A stretch of 64,000 nucleotides of DNA. Source: Campylobacter coli. GTDB taxonomy: Bacteria > Campylobacterota > Campylobacteria > Campylobacterales > Campylobacteraceae. The stretch lies in assembly GCA_039516895.1 (NCBI GenBank), contig CP154437.1, positions 868,001-932,000 on the forward strand, written 5' to 3'. The position numbers and the translations under genes were made by a program. Under the pieces are notes generated by a model. That model worked only from the letters and a program-made list of their open reading frames with translations, made no database searches and was not told where the DNA came from. Numbering within the stretch: position 1 is the stretch's first letter; each line of letters starts with the position of its first letter. Of this stretch, positions 55,091 to 62,420 are shown one piece after another.

Positions 55091-55453
55091 TTAATTGCTG
55101 AGGGTAAAGGCGACTTGGCATCTTTCTGCGCTAAGTGTATAAGAAGTATTTTGAGGATTTTTTATAGTCCATATTTCATAAAACACGCATTCTTTAAATC
55201 GTATAGGATCAATTTCAAATTTTGGTTCTATATTCGAAGCTTGTATAATAGCGTTTCCCATGCTTATATTTTCATTAATAGTTTTTTGCATTTTTTCATA
55301 AAACCTTGCTTTATCTGAATAGGTTTTATTATAAAAAGCTTTATGAATATCATTTTGAACATCTAGCACATTAGTGTTTGTGTTATACCCACCGCTTTCG
55401 CAACCTGCTAACAACAAAAATCCTAATCCTAAAATATATTTTAATATTTTCAT
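55091..55453 (-). CDS. small lipoprotein
   Basis: 120 residues. Signal ILKYILGLGFLLLAG with a lipobox cysteine (LLAGCES, residue 18), then a helical domain with NDIHKAFYNKTYSDKAR and cysteines near the end. It could be a plasmid transfer lipoprotein or a prophage one. Not recognised. Confidence 0.6.
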   Translation of the reverse strand: MKILKYILGLGFLLLAGCESGGYNTNTNVLDVQNDIHKAFYNKTYSDKARFYEKMQKTINENISMGNAIIQASNIEPKFEIDPIRFKECVFYEIWTIKNPQNTSYTLSAERCQVAFTLSN

Positions 55454-55486
55454 TTTACAATCTCTTGCAACTTAAATTATAAATAC

Positions 55487-55846
55487 CTACAATCTACCTA
55501 TAATTTTAATTTCTTCATCTTCTTTCATGATGATAGGCGGATAGTCTTTATTATCACTAATTAATGATAAAGGCCGCTTTCTTGGTTTCTTTACAAAGAC
55601 TTCACTTTGATATTCTATCACATAAATCCCACCCTCAATCATAGAATCATCATCTTGAAAAATTATCATCTCATCTTCTTTTATAGTGGGTGTCATACTA
55701 TCCCCTATCACTGGGATAATACCTATTTTTAAAAATCCTTGGATGTTAAACATAAGTCTTAAATCTTGTTTATTAATAAGTGTAGAAGATGCTAATGAAA
55801 TCATCTTAGGTCTTAAAAACTTAGAAAACAAACATCCATAAAACAA
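55487..55846 (-). pseudogene. second CI/LexA-type repressor, C-terminal part only
   Basis: The S24 peptidase domain is clear: catalytic serine in VIGDSMTPTIKED, YVIEYQSEVFVKK with the lysine, and SDNKDYPPI. The N-terminal helix-turn-helix is missing, and the upstream bases do not supply one. It is not a copy of the 32752/57222 repressor. Confidence 0.65.
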
Positions 55847-55895
55847 AATTTAACTTTTTTACCATAATCTGAAAAATACTCAAATAGGACTAGCA

Positions 55896-56181
55896 TTGCT
55901 TAGCAATAACGAATACTTTAAATATTTTATTAATTTTGCAAAAAACAGTGATAAGAGAAAAATTTTAAAAGAATTTGGCGGTGTAAATATTTATATACCA
56001 AGCTATAAAACCCCACTTAGAGATGAAGAATTAAAAGAAGATTTTAAAACGCTTATAAAACAAGGTTTAACCACTAAAAATGCAAGTGTGGAATGTGCTA
56101 AAAAAATACAATTTAAGTTTAAATGCCGTGTATTTAATCACTAAAGAATTAAGAGAAAATTTGGAACCAAGTTTGTTTTAA
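55896..56181 (+). pseudogene. Mor-like transcription activator, frameshifted in an A7 run
   Basis: Mu-type middle/late gene activator. GGVNIYIPSYKTPLRDEEL matches the Mor/C beta strand region; after VECAKK an A7 run leads into a wrong frame ending at 56144. With A6 it continues YNLSLNAVYLITKELREN (recognition helix region) to 56181, about 95 residues. TTG start with AGGA before it. Confidence 0.65.
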
Positions 56182-56244
56182 TATTTATTAAATTATAATT
56201 GATTTAATTAAAATTAATTATAATTTAATAAATGAGGGATTATT

Positions 56245-56640
56245 ATGAATAATAATTATTTGTCAATAGAAATTTGTCAAGAGTATATTTTTGACTACAA
56301 CAAAAGCGGTATAGAATGTCTTAACGATACCTTAATGCATATTAGTCCTTTGTTTCAAAATAGTACTCGGTATGAAGTTGCTTTTAAGACTTTTAAAAAT
56401 AGTAAAGATAAGGACAATAAATTTCAACAACAGATAAAATATAGAAATCATCTTTTACACACAATAGAATATACAGCCATTTGCAAAAACAAAGTGAAAA
56501 CAATAGATGAAAATCCTTTTGTTAAAGTTGAAATAACATGTGAGGCTATAAAATATATAACCAATTTAGATGAAATGGCTAAAAGTGGCATTATAAAAGA
56601 TATAAGAATTAAAAAACTTAACTCTCAAACTCCACGCTAA
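56245..56640 (+). CDS. hypothetical protein
   Basis: 131 residues from ATG after TGAGGGA. Rich in charged residues (YEVAFKTFKNSKDKDNKF). No motif recognised. Its 3' end overlaps the convergent late-control D remnant by 23 bases. Confidence 0.5.
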   Translation: MNNNYLSIEICQEYIFDYNKSGIECLNDTLMHISPLFQNSTRYEVAFKTFKNSKDKDNKFQQQIKYRNHLLHTIEYTAICKNKVKTIDENPFVKVEITCEAIKYITNLDEMAKSGIIKDIRIKKLNSQTPR

Positions 56641-57051
56641 TTACATAAGCTGAGTCATTAAAATTATGACTCACGCTTTTAATACTAAATTCATAATGAT
56701 CCATATTAATATCTTTAATCTTTAGTTTTCCACCTGCTCTTATTTCACGTCCAATAAGCTCACATCTTCCATTTAATCCACCTTTTTGAAGCTCATTGAG
56801 TTTTGCTTGCGCTTTTTTAAAAGCTTCATTATCATTTTTTGGATTTTATACACATTTTCTCCACTTCCTACTTTTATGCTTTTTATCTTTGCTTCATTTA
56901 TATCTTGCCATTCTGCTATTACAGCTGAGTATTCATTTCTAGCACTTTCTGAAATTTCTAATGAAATACATTCTTTTAAAGCTATTTTCAAATAAGGGTA
57001 AATTTTCATTCTTGCTTGTGATATTAGCAGCATTATCGCCAATCTTACCAT
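56618..57051 (-). pseudogene. phage late-control D (tail hub) C-terminal remnant
   Basis: ISESARNEYSAVIAEWQDIN and VGSGENVYKIQK, then an A6 run at about 56838 breaks the frame. Out of frame, NEAFKKAQAKLNELQKGG, GRCELIGREIRAGGKLKI and YVISVEFES form the end of the gpD / VgrG-like hub protein. It lacks its N-terminal half. Confidence 0.65.
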
Positions 57052-57221
57052 CTACTTTCTTTGACGCAGCAAATAAAACCATAATCAAAACATATACTAT
57101 ACAAAAATTCTAAATTACTTTGATTATTTTGTAAAATGCTTACTATATTTTGATTTTTAAATTATTCTCGTTTGCGATTTTTCTTGCTATGATAAAAAGA
57201 GTAGTGTTTTCAAAGGAAATA

Positions 57222-57838
57222 TTAGCTTCGTTTGGCTGAATGTGTGCTGCTACATCTTAGAAGGTCTGTAATTGCCACACCAATTAGCAAAAAATCTCCA
57301 TTTTTATAAAAGATATCTTCATATAAAGGATTTAAAGAGTGTAAAATCACTCCATCATCTAGTTTTAAAACTTGTTTTATAAAGAGTCCATCTCTAGCAT
57401 TGATCACACAAATACTTCCATCTTTTATAAATGACTCCATGCTTTCTCCATAGCAAGTGATAAACTCACACTCTTTACTACCAAAAAAGTTTAATAGTTT
57501 TTCATCCACAATAAGTTCAGAGCAATCTATTAAGTCATTTATTCCACCTCCGCCTAAACTCGCATTTGTTTTATAAAGCTTTAAAATTTTATATTTACCC
57601 TCACATTCTAATTGATCTTTTGGGGAACTTCCATAGAAGAAATAATTAATACTTATATATTTCTTTGATTTAAAAAGTTTAGGATTTGTGGATATGGAAT
57701 GGAGTTTCTAAATTTCATAGAATTAAAAGTATCAGGATGGATACCTAATTCTTTAGCTATATCTTTAGTCTTTAATTCTCTTTTGCCTTCACTGGCTAAT
57801 ATATCTTTTAACTTTTCAATCACTTCTTGCATTTGCAT
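57222..57838 (-). pseudogene. CI/LexA-type repressor, split by the same frameshift (right copy)
   Basis: Inverted copy of 32752-33341: the 61-residue helix-turn-helix part and the S24 part (ECEFITCYGESMESFIKDG) have the same protein sequence, and the same (AT)3 run separates them. At the end one base is lost, so GVAITDLLRC replaces GVVIGELSKM. Homology covers about 57200-57900. The rightmost gene before the ABC-3C operon. Confidence 0.8.
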
Positions 57839-58030
57839 GATCAATCCTTTTATTTTAATTTAAAAGAAATTAACAAAAAATTGCAAAAAGCAATGAAAAG
57901 ATTTTATTTTGAAAGATTAGAATATGGATATAAATTTCGTGTTGTAAATTAAAATTATGAAAGTTTTAAACAAAACGATTTTGTATAATAAAAATCAAAA
58001 TAATTTGATTTTTTAAAATAAAAATTTTAT

Positions 58031-59737
58031 TTAAAATCCAAAAAATTTATCGCTATCGGATAGTTCTAAAATTATATTATCCTTATATTTTTCATAAAAT
58101 TTTTCAATTTTATCATAAATAATAGGCACAATAAATTGTCCATTTATATTATTTGATATTTCAAATAATTTATCAATTCTTTCAATATCTATTACTTCAA
58201 TCTTATCATAAGCCACAAAATGCGGATAATTAAGATTTGCTTTGTTTATAAAGTCAATATATGCCAAATCAAAAGCTGATATAGTAGCTTGTTTTTTACC
58301 ACTCCCTTCATTACCCATAACATTTTTAGTATAAAAATAAATAGGATCTTTTTCTATATCATATGATAAGAAAAAATCACTATCGTATAAAATTTTAGAA
58401 TAGCGACTAAATGATTCATTAAAAATGGCTAATTTATCATCAAAATCATGCAAATTTTTATTTATCTCTTCTTTGATTTCTGATAACTTAGTGTTGATAT
58501 CGTTTATTTCTTTTTCTACCTTTTCTAATTCATTAAGTAAACTTTCATTTTTCCCTTTTTCTTCTATTAATTTTTCTATTTGTTCGTTTAATTTGGTATA
58601 TTCCGCCAATGATCCAATTTTCGAAAGTTTTTCTAATAAATCTGAATATTGTTTATATAAAATATTTTTTTCACATAGCAGTTGTGTTGTGTCTGTTTCA
58701 ATTTTATCTAATCGGTTATTTAGATAATTTATTTCATTAGCAATCATTTTGTTATGAAAAGCGACTGTTTCATTAAAACTTTTATGTAAATTATCTAGAT
58801 AAAAATTAGCTTCTTCATATAATAACTTTAATGATTGCATATCACTATCGAAAATATTATCGCAAAGCTCATTAAGCTGCTTTGTTAGTATGGATTTTTT
58901 TAGATTATTATTAAAAATATTATTTTTTACTTCCATGAGTTTTAAATGTATCTCTTCCAATTCTTTTTCTTCTAATTCATACTTGTCATCAATTTTAAAA
59001 TTATCTCTTTGTTGGTAAAGTTTTTCTAATTCTTTTTTATTAATTTCTAAAATTTGCTTTAAATCTATGATACTAAATCTTGAAGTTAAAGCCTTTTTTA
59101 TGCCTATTTTATGATTTAATTTATGCTCTAATTCACCCTTTAATAACAATAAGTTTTTTGCTTTAAAATCAAATAAAAATAAATGTATTTTTTCATACAT
59201 GGCATTTGGAGTTGTTTGATGCACGAATCTTAACACATTATTTATTTGTTGATCATCTTTTCTAATAAATTTTGGAATAAGTTGCCTTAATGTTGGTTTT
59301 TCATCTTGATTATTAAATAATATTTCTTTTAATTTTTGTTTAAAATCTCCTTCCATAAGTGTATCATTTGACCATATGTAGTCTTCGATTGAAAAATCTT
59401 TTCTTTCATGTTTATAGATAATTTTTCTTAAAATTTTATATTTTATATTTTTTTGTATAGAATTACTAAGAATAATTTCAAAATAAGGTTGTTTTTTTGT
59501 CAAGAAAGAAAAAATATCATCATTGATTGTTTTAAATTCTTTATCTTTGTATAATTGTTCAATTTTTCCACCTAAACAAAAATCAATACATCTTATTAGT
59601 GTTGTTTTTCCAATATTATTCGTTGAGCCGTATTTGTCAGGAATTCCAACAATAAGATTTAAGCCATTGGGATTAAATTTTACACTTCGTATATTTTTTC
59701 CAAAAACATCTTTAATAATTAAAGATTCTAAGAACAT
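58031..59737 (-). CDS. DUF2326-type SMC-like ABC ATPase of an ABC-3C system
   Basis: 568 residues. N-terminal half of an ABC head with a divergent P-loop in GSTNNIGKTTLIRCIDFCLG (about 38-57); long coiled coils (about 205-440, e.g. EEIHLKLMEVKNNI and KLSEIKEEINKN); C-terminal head with MGNEGSGKKQATISAFDLAY (signature region) and HFVAYDKIEVID (Walker B-like). This is the layout of DUF2326 ATPases, the motor of ABC-three-component systems. Overlaps the middle-component gene by 10 bases; last gene of the operon. Looks intact. Confidence 0.82.
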   Translation of the reverse strand: MFLESLIIKDVFGKNIRSVKFNPNGLNLIVGIPDKYGSTNNIGKTTLIRCIDFCLGGKIEQLYKDKEFKTINDDIFSFLTKKQPYFEIILSNSIQKNIKYKILRKIIYKHERKDFSIEDYIWSNDTLMEGDFKQKLKEILFNNQDEKPTLRQLIPKFIRKDDQQINNVLRFVHQTTPNAMYEKIHLFLFDFKAKNLLLLKGELEHKLNHKIGIKKALTSRFSIIDLKQILEINKKELEKLYQQRDNFKIDDKYELEEKELEEIHLKLMEVKNNIFNNNLKKSILTKQLNELCDNIFDSDMQSLKLLYEEANFYLDNLHKSFNETVAFHNKMIANEINYLNNRLDKIETDTTQLLCEKNILYKQYSDLLEKLSKIGSLAEYTKLNEQIEKLIEEKGKNESLLNELEKVEKEINDINTKLSEIKEEINKNLHDFDDKLAIFNESFSRYSKILYDSDFFLSYDIEKDPIYFYTKNVMGNEGSGKKQATISAFDLAYIDFINKANLNYPHFVAYDKIEVIDIERIDKLFEISNNINGQFIVPIIYDKIEKFYEKYKDNIILELSDSDKFFGF

Positions 59738-59955
59738 TTTATTATAAATCCCTCTTGAGTAATCTCTATATAGTTAGCTAAATACAACCAATCTAAAATC
59801 AAAATAAATTTTTTTATTTCAACATTATGCTTTTTTTGAAATTGTTCATATAATTCAAAAAGCGAATATTCTATGTTTTTATTTTTTAAAATTTCAAGCA
59901 AAGCAGCACCCAGAAAGTAAAGGCTTTGCTTCGGATTTCTTTCTGTAATAATCAT
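59728..59955 (-). CDS. ABC-3C middle component
   Basis: 75 residues. KQSLYFLGAALLEILKN followed by SLFELYEQF and a wing ILILDWLYLANYIEITQEGF: a small winged-helix-like adaptor, the pattern I know as ABC-3C middle component 6. It lies between the effector-like gene (3-base gap) and the ATPase gene (10-base overlap), as in other systems of this type. It should bridge the two other proteins. Confidence 0.72.
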   Translation of the reverse strand: MIITERNPKQSLYFLGAALLEILKNKNIEYSLFELYEQFQKKHNVEIKKFILILDWLYLANYIEITQEGFIIKCS

Positions 59956-59958
59956 AAA

Positions 59959-60534
59959 TTATAGCCCTTTTATAGGTTTTTCAAATATTTTGCACAAAGC
60001 AAATACATAAAATACAATATAATGAGTACAGCTAATATCATCTATGCTTAAATCAGTATTTTGCTTTAGATCGTTTTCTATTTCTTCTAATATATTATTT
60101 AAAGTTAAATTTGGATCATTTTTATCATAAAGCCTTATATATTTATTTTTTACATATTTAAGCAAACGCTGTTCGAAATTAACATCTTCTGCTGAAATAA
60201 TCATAATTTTTTCTTTTACAATATTATAATTTTCCATATAATCATGAAAGAATTCTTTAAATTGTACTAAATTATTATAGTTAATTTTTTCTTCAATTGT
60301 ATATTCCCCAGTGTCTGGTTTTTCAAATTGAAGGTTAATAGTAAATTCGGATATGTTTTTTAAAATATTTCCTATAGACATTTCATGTTTTATTGGATAA
60401 TTAAAGTTGTAAAATTTATTAACTTTAACATCTCTACCAGCTGTGTAATTATTACTTCCATTGATAGTTTGCTTATTGATATCGATCTTAGAATTTATAC
60501 CAATAACTTTTTTAACAATTAAGATACTTGCCAT
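59959..60534 (-). CDS. ABC-3C effector/C-terminal-domain protein, N-terminus interrupted
   Basis: 191 residues from the ATG at 60534. NGSNNYTAGRDVKVNKFYNF (about 26-45) is the G-x-N-N-x-x-x-G-R-D motif seen at the front of ABC-3C effectors; the rest (about 90-191) is helical. The original gene seems to begin at 60600 with AAGGAG: MHEIVTND, then TGA (60574-60576) where Trp is expected, then FLFVTGICSILGLMASILIV, a transmembrane helix shared with the present N-terminus. Restart at 60534 has TAGGA 5 bases upstream. The effector activity is not recognisable. Confidence 0.7.
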   Translation of the reverse strand: MASILIVKKVIGINSKIDINKQTINGSNNYTAGRDVKVNKFYNFNYPIKHEMSIGNILKNISEFTINLQFEKPDTGEYTIEEKINYNNLVQFKEFFHDYMENYNIVKEKIMIISAEDVNFEQRLLKYVKNKYIRLYDKNDPNLTLNNILEEIENDLKQNTDLSIDDISCTHYIVFYVFALCKIFEKPIKGL

Positions 60535-60715
60535 TAATCCTAGTATACTACATATACCAGTTACGAATAAAAATCAATCATTTGTTACTATTTCATGCAT
60601 ACTTAACTCCTTATTATAGTTTTACTTTTATTATATCATAGTATTATAGAATACAATACAGCTACTATTATTTATTAAGTAACAAGATAAATCACAAGTC
60701 TTTAATTTTCATGAT

Positions 60716-61066
60716 TTATTGAATTTCATCAGACAGTAAATATTGTATTTTTTCAACTATTTGTGAAATATATTCAAGCGCTCCATTCACATTCCCTAAG
60801 CAATAATACTCACTATGCTCAACCAGATCTTTTATATTCACTCCTTTAAGTTCATTTTCTAAAAAATATTTTATATCATTTTTTCTTTGAACTGTGGCAT
60901 GAGCATATTTAACTCCTAATACAAAATTTATCGGATTTGTCCAGTTTTGTCCTAAAAGTAGTTCATTTTTGATACCAAAATCAGTATAATGACACTTTAA
61001 ATATTTTCTCAAAATACCTTCTAGCTTCAAGGAATATTTACTCACAATATCGCCTATAGTTTCCAT
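60716..61066 (-). CDS. hypothetical protein upstream of the ABC-3C operon
   Basis: 116 residues with a good ribosome site (AGGAGTAAG). METIGDIVSKYSLKLEGIL and NELLLGQNWTNPINFVLG, mostly helical, two cysteine-containing turns. 115 bases separate it from the effector gene, so it may have its own promoter. It lies in the same cargo slot; whether it belongs to the system is unknown. Confidence 0.55.
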   Translation of the reverse strand: METIGDIVSKYSLKLEGILRKYLKCHYTDFGIKNELLLGQNWTNPINFVLGVKYAHATVQRKNDIKYFLENELKGVNIKDLVEHSEYYCLGNVNGALEYISQIVEKIQYLLSDEIQ

Positions 61067-61151
61067 AGTCTTACTCCTATTTTTTGAATTTAATTATAAT
61101 ATTTTTCCATAAAAACTATAAAAATATTATAAAAGTTAAATATAATAAAAA

Positions 61152-61526
61152 ACTAAGTTTTTTATGTAACTATCCTTCAAACCTTAAAGCTATAGATAGT
61201 TACATATTATTTTTAGTAGTTAAAATGTGATTATATACTGTTTTATAAGGATAGCTACATAACTAAGAAAACATAAGAATACTTTAAGTAAAAATGTAAC
61301 TATCTTATAGGGTTAAAAACATTTTTGGGATATAAAATTTAAAATCAAAACTCGTATTTATCTGCCTTTTAAACAGCATTTAATCAGTTTTTTGAGATAA
61401 AGCGGACATTTTGGGATACTTGGGATTTTTTACACTTTAAATTAGGGAAGATAAAAAGTTATTTTTATATACTTAAAAGCCTATTATTTGGGGTTATTAC
61501 ATGTTCTTTTTAAAATACTCCTCGCA
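61152..61526. repeat. right copy of Mu-like prophage end (inverted with 31307-31712)
   Basis: Ends CA at 61525-61526, read inward TGCGAGGAGTATTTT. TGTAACTATC at 61165 and 61295, its complement at 61195, and a one-base variant at 61248. The similarity to the left copy stops exactly at TG/CA. The outermost site of the left copy is altered here. Confidence 0.7.
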
Positions 61527-61650
61527 TAAAGGCACAAATCTTGAGCTTGTACAAAAATTATTCAAAACTACTACAATATACTCTAAAACTAATAAAGAAA
61601 ATACAAAGAAATTTTAGCGAATGCAAGCTGGCAAGAATATATTAAAAAAT
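61524..61650 (+). pseudogene. tyrosine integrase C-terminal remnant
   Basis: Rebuilt GTNLELVQKLF, TTTIYSKTNKEN and ANASWQEYIKK. The Y in IYSKT and the preceding helix match the end of XerC-like integrases. About 40 residues left, one internal deletion and one frameshift. It abuts the outer edge of the prophage-like end. Confidence 0.45.
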
Positions 61651-61690
61651 AATATACAATCGTAGATTTCCTTTCAAGTTTTTATTTTAA

Positions 61691-61716
61691 AAACAAGCCT
61701 TTTTTAGAGCTTGTTT
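61691..61716. terminator. hairpin between two remnants
   Basis: AAACAAGC and GCTTGTTT arms with a T-rich loop, between the integrase and nuclease remnants. No gene in 61651-61770. Confidence 0.5.
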
Positions 61717-61770
61717 AATATATTTTGTTAAACAATATTAGCAACATCTATTGCATAGTTAACAATCAAA

Positions 61771-62420
61771 TCAAAACAACCTACCCTGCTTTTCACCTCT
61801 CATAGATTCAACAAGCATTTCTTCATTTATATTTTCCTCAACCACTCCATTTTCACATTTCCATATTTTCCATTTATCATTGATCTTCACAGGAAGGTAA
61901 AAAATATACCCTGTTTTTTCACTTGCATAAATATAAGCTTCTTTTAGTTTTTCAATTTTTTCTTTATATAAAGTCTCATCTATATTTGAAGAACTACTTT
62001 TATTTACACTTTTTACTTCAAAAATATGAATTCTATTTTGCTTATCTTTAAAGATAAAATCAGGATAACTTGTGTGTTTTCTTGTATGATAATAATCAAA
62101 TTTAATATTTGATTTATCTATGAAATTTTTTCCAAATAAATAAACTGTTTCGTCATCAACTTCTATAAATTTACAACATTTGCCTTTTGTTTTACTAAGA
62201 ATTTTAAACCATTCCTCTTCGGCTTCACTATCAAATTGAAATTCCTCTTCTTTATTAGTCCAAATCCCACTCGCTCCCCATAAATCAATCTTAAACAGAT
62301 TTGTATGGGTAATTTAGCAAGCAGTATCTACATTATTTGTATTATCGGTAAAGCATACGCTATCCGATTTTTTGTTGCCAAAATGTTCCCATTGAAATGA
62401 CGGCAATCTATACTGAGATA
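61771..62420 (-). pseudogene. restriction-like nuclease domain remnant
   Basis: KIDLWGASGIWTNKEEEFQF, then YHTRKHTSYPDFIFKD and RIHIFEVKSVNKS give a PD-(D/E)XK core (D and E-x-K), ending KQGRLF. An in-frame TAA at 62314-62316 separates it from SFQWEHFGNKKSDSVCF upstream, and there is no start codon. It looks like the C-terminal end of a helicase-nuclease, type III-like. It follows the helicase gene by overlap in another frame. Confidence 0.55.

Noticed and set aside
30061-57100. All frameshifts as sequencing errors
   Set aside because: Core genes with equally long A runs are open, some breaks are nonsense changes, and one shift is shared by two copies. It cannot be excluded for single sites.
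60716-61066. Fourth component of the ABC-3C operon
   Set aside because: A 115-base gap separates it and no family resemblance is seen; kept as a separate hypothetical gene.
31302-61531. Five-base target duplication around the Mu-like ends
   Set aside because: TTATC on the left and TAAAG on the right do not match in either orientation.
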